64,000 nucleotides of DNA from Mesorhizobium liriopis (GTDB lineage: Bacteria; Pseudomonadota; Alphaproteobacteria; Rhizobiales; Rhizobiaceae): the NCBI RefSeq assembly GCF_024053505.1, contig NZ_JAMXQS010000001.1:186001-250000 (forward strand), given 5' to 3'. The notes under the pieces are model-generated. The model was given only the letters and a program-made list of their open reading frames with translations. It was not told the DNA's origin and did not search any database. The translations under genes were made by a program, and so were the position numbers. Positions 62,471-64,000 of this stretch are shown piece after piece. Position 1 is the stretch's first letter; each line of letters opens with the position of its first letter.

Positions 62471-63373
62471 ATGTCCCTGCAACCAGCCGGCGAGCCTGCT
62501 CTCAAACCCTTGGGCGAGGCCCCCACGGCGGCCATCGTCACCGCCTCCTACGCGCCCGATTTCGAGCGCTGCCGCCTGCTCTGCGAAACGGTCGACCAAC
62601 ACGTCTCCGGCTTTTCCCGCCACCTGATCCTCGTCGAGGACCGCGACGTCCCACTCTTCCGCGCGCTCGAAACCCCGCGCCGCCAGATCGTCAGCGAACG
62701 CGACCTTCTTCCGGGCTGGCTGCGCCCCTTCAACGATCCCTTCAGCCTCGGCCGCCGGCGCATCTGGCTTTCCCTGCGCACGCCTCCCTTGCGCGGCTGG
62801 CATGTCCAGCAACTCCGCCGCATCGCCGTCGCCGATCATGTTTCCGAAGACCTCCTCGTCTTCTGCGACTCCGATGTCGCCTTCACCCGCCCGTTCAACT
62901 GCACCGGCTTCGCAGAGAACGGCCGCGCCAAACTCTTCCGCTCAGCCGACCCCCTGCCGCCCGGCCTCCATCAAAAATGGTCCGCCCAGGCGGGCAGGGC
63001 GCTTGGTCTTACGCAGCCTTCCGCCCGGGACTACATCGCCACCCTCATCGCCTGGCGCACCGACGCCACCCGCGCCATGCGCGCGCATATCGAGCAGGTC
63101 TCGGGCCGCCACTGGATCCCCACGATCACCCGAACCCGCCAATTCTCCGAATGCCTCCTCTACGGCCGCTTCGCCGAAGACGTGCTGGGCGGCCAGGGCC
63201 ACATCCCCGACCCCCACCCCCTCTGCCGCATCCACTGGACCGGCCAGGCCCCCACCGACGAAGGCTTCCACCAGTTCCTCTCCGAGATGGAGCCCGACCA
63301 GATCGCCGTCGGCATCCAGTCCTTCATAGGCATGGACCCCAACCGCATCAGACGCCTGCTCCGGCAGGCATAG
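62471..63373 (+). CDS. DUF6492-like glycan-biosynthesis protein
   Basis: 300 residues. AAIVTASYAPDFERCRLLCETVDQ at the start and LLVFCDSDVAFTRPF near 130 (DxD-like DSD) suggest a GT-A-type fold, as in DUF6492 proteins found in exopolysaccharide clusters. Ends WTGQAPTDEGFHQF, then IGMDPNRIRRLLRQA. Probably the last enzyme of the plus-strand glycan operon. ATG at 62471 after GCCGGAAAA, 13 bases past wecG. A 6-bp hairpin at 63374-63396 follows but lacks a T-run. Confidence 0.8.
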   Translation: MSLQPAGEPALKPLGEAPTAAIVTASYAPDFERCRLLCETVDQHVSGFSRHLILVEDRDVPLFRALETPRRQIVSERDLLPGWLRPFNDPFSLGRRRIWLSLRTPPLRGWHVQQLRRIAVADHVSEDLLVFCDSDVAFTRPFNCTGFAENGRAKLFRSADPLPPGLHQKWSAQAGRALGLTQPSARDYIATLIAWRTDATRAMRAHIEQVSGRHWIPTITRTRQFSECLLYGRFAEDVLGGQGHIPDPHPLCRIHWTGQAPTDEGFHQFLSEMEPDQIAVGIQSFIGMDPNRIRRLLRQA

Positions 63374-63429
63374 CGCAGACCGCCTTGGGCTCTGCGGAAG
63401 ATACCGGTCCCTTTCAATCCGGTTCCTAT

Positions 63430-63452
63430 ATGATATCGTCTATGCATATCAT
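63430..63452. promoter_or_regulatory. Inverted-repeat operator of the toxin-antitoxin pair
   Basis: Arms ATGATAT (63430-63436) and ATATCAT (63446-63452) with a nine-base spacer, 11 bases before the antitoxin ATG, the usual place for ribbon-helix-helix autoregulation. Confidence 0.75.
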
Positions 63453-63463
63453 CGGAGAGCCGC

Positions 63464-63679
63464 ATGCGAGCCCTTGTGGACATGAACGACGCTCAGGTCG
63501 AAGCTCTGGACATGCTTGCCAAACGCGTCCGCAAGTCCCGCGCGTCGCTCATCCGGGCTGCAATCGACGACTATCTCGAACGTCATCATCGTGGCCAGGT
63601 CGAGGATGGCTTCGGCCTTTGGGGCAGGGCGACGGTCGATGGGGTCGCCTATCAGGACAAAGCGCGCAGCGAATGGTAG
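63464..63679 (+). CDS. Ribbon-helix-helix antitoxin (VapB/CopG type)
   Basis: 71 residues. N-terminal RHH domain: strand RALVDMNDAQVEAL, helices DMLAKRVRKSRASLIRAAIDDYL. The C-terminal part (FGLWGRATVDGVAYQDKARSEW) would wrap the toxin. ATG at 63464 after GGAGAG. Binds the adjacent PIN toxin and, with it, represses the shared promoter through the dyad just upstream. Overlaps the toxin start by seven bases. Confidence 0.88.
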   Translation: MRALVDMNDAQVEALDMLAKRVRKSRASLIRAAIDDYLERHHRGQVEDGFGLWGRATVDGVAYQDKARSEW

Positions 63680-64000
63680 GCGCGCTGTTCGACACGAACA
63701 TCCTGATCGATCACCTGAACGGCATACCGCAGGCCCGCCTGGAATTGGGCCGCTATGACGCTCCGGCGATCAGCATCGTCTCGTGGATGGAAGTCATGGT
63801 CGGCGCCACGCCCGACTTGGCCGATCCGACCAGACGCTTCCTCGAAGGGTTCAAACTGATCGCTCTCGATAGCACGATCGCCGAAAGGGCCGTCGCCCTG
63901 CGGCGCGCCTATCGTATCAAGCTGCCGGATGCCATCGTCTGGGCCTCGGCACAGACCAGCGGCTTCCTGCTCGTGACGCGCAACATCAAGGATTTTCCCC
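63673..64000 (+). CDS. VapC-type PIN-domain RNase toxin, 3' end outside window
   Basis: At least 109 residues from ATG 63673 with no stop before the window end. PIN motifs in order: GALFDTNILIDHL (first Asp), SWMEVMVGA (Glu), KLPDAIVWASA (second Asp region) and LLVTRNIKDFP (last Asp), complete for a Mg-dependent RNase. VapC toxins cleave tRNA or rRNA when antitoxin is lost. Only the last few residues are probably missing. Confidence 0.9.
   Translation, partial: MVGALFDTNILIDHLNGIPQARLELGRYDAPAISIVSWMEVMVGATPDLADPTRRFLEGFKLIALDSTIAERAVALRRAYRIKLPDAIVWASAQTSGFLLVTRNIKDFP

Noticed and set aside
63374-63396. Hairpin CGCAGA/TCTGCG after the DUF6492-like gene as a terminator
   Set aside because: Only six base pairs with an eleven-base loop and no T-run; too weak to call.

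Overview
The window looks like chromosome of a GC-rich alphaproteobacterium, most likely of the Hyphomicrobiales (Rhizobiales). The support is the run murA - DUF2948 - hisD - UPF0262 - low-molecular-weight phosphatase - infA - maf - yacG - tRNA-Phe, the TamA/TamB pair, and the frequent GTG/TTG starts. Genus cannot be fixed from the sequence alone.

Layout. 1-5.1 kb: end of tamA and a complete tamB (outer-membrane protein assembly). 5.2-12.8 kb: small envelope proteins, a Tat-exported SDR oxidoreductase, a DMT permease, an SH3 protein, a SugE/Gdx guanidinium exporter preceded by what reads as a guanidine-II (mini-ykkC) riboswitch, a membrane methyltransferase-like protein and a type II NADH dehydrogenase. 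13.1-19.1 kb: the conserved housekeeping block listed above, all on the minus strand.

19.28-38.76 kb is a genomic island of about 19.5 kb. It is bounded by a perfect 24-bp direct repeat that duplicates the 3' end of tRNA-Thr(GGT), with a tyrosine integrase beside the intact tRNA. Its cargo is a class 1 DISARM-type anti-phage operon (drmD, drmMI, drmA, drmB). No drmC is seen; a XRE-ImmA/IrrE regulator-protease and a PIN-like protein sit inside the operon, behind their own 10+10 bp dyad. The integrase side carries an XRE regulator with its own dyad, a protein with HUH rolling-circle-initiator motifs, an unrecognised 148-aa protein, and an AT-rich noncoding stretch with 11-bp repeats and hairpins that could be a replication or recombination control region.

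39.2-53.7 kb is a sugar-acid catabolic region: ABC sugar transporter (binding protein, ATPase, permease), Zn-dehydrogenase resembling L-galactonate 5-dehydrogenase, aldo/keto reductases, tagaturonate reductase-like and altronate dehydratase genes, 2-keto-3-deoxygluconate kinase, and a GntR/FCD regulator with two tandem winged helices. A near-identical 17-bp motif lies upstream of both the binding-protein gene and the uxaB/GntR divergent pair, tying the two ends into one regulon. Together these enzymes would make a route from L-galactose or L-galactonate to 2-keto-3-deoxy-6-phosphogluconate. A membrane PQQ glucose dehydrogenase lies within the region.

53.9-56.4 kb: a MHYT-GGDEF-EAL protein followed 12 bp later by a stand-alone BLUF photoreceptor, a likely blue-light/c-di-GMP pair. 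57-63.4 kb: proC, an O-antigen-ligase-like protein and four polysaccharide genes (GT2, GT4, WecG/TagA, DUF6492-like). 63.4-64 kb: a vapBC-type toxin-antitoxin pair, the toxin cut by the window end.
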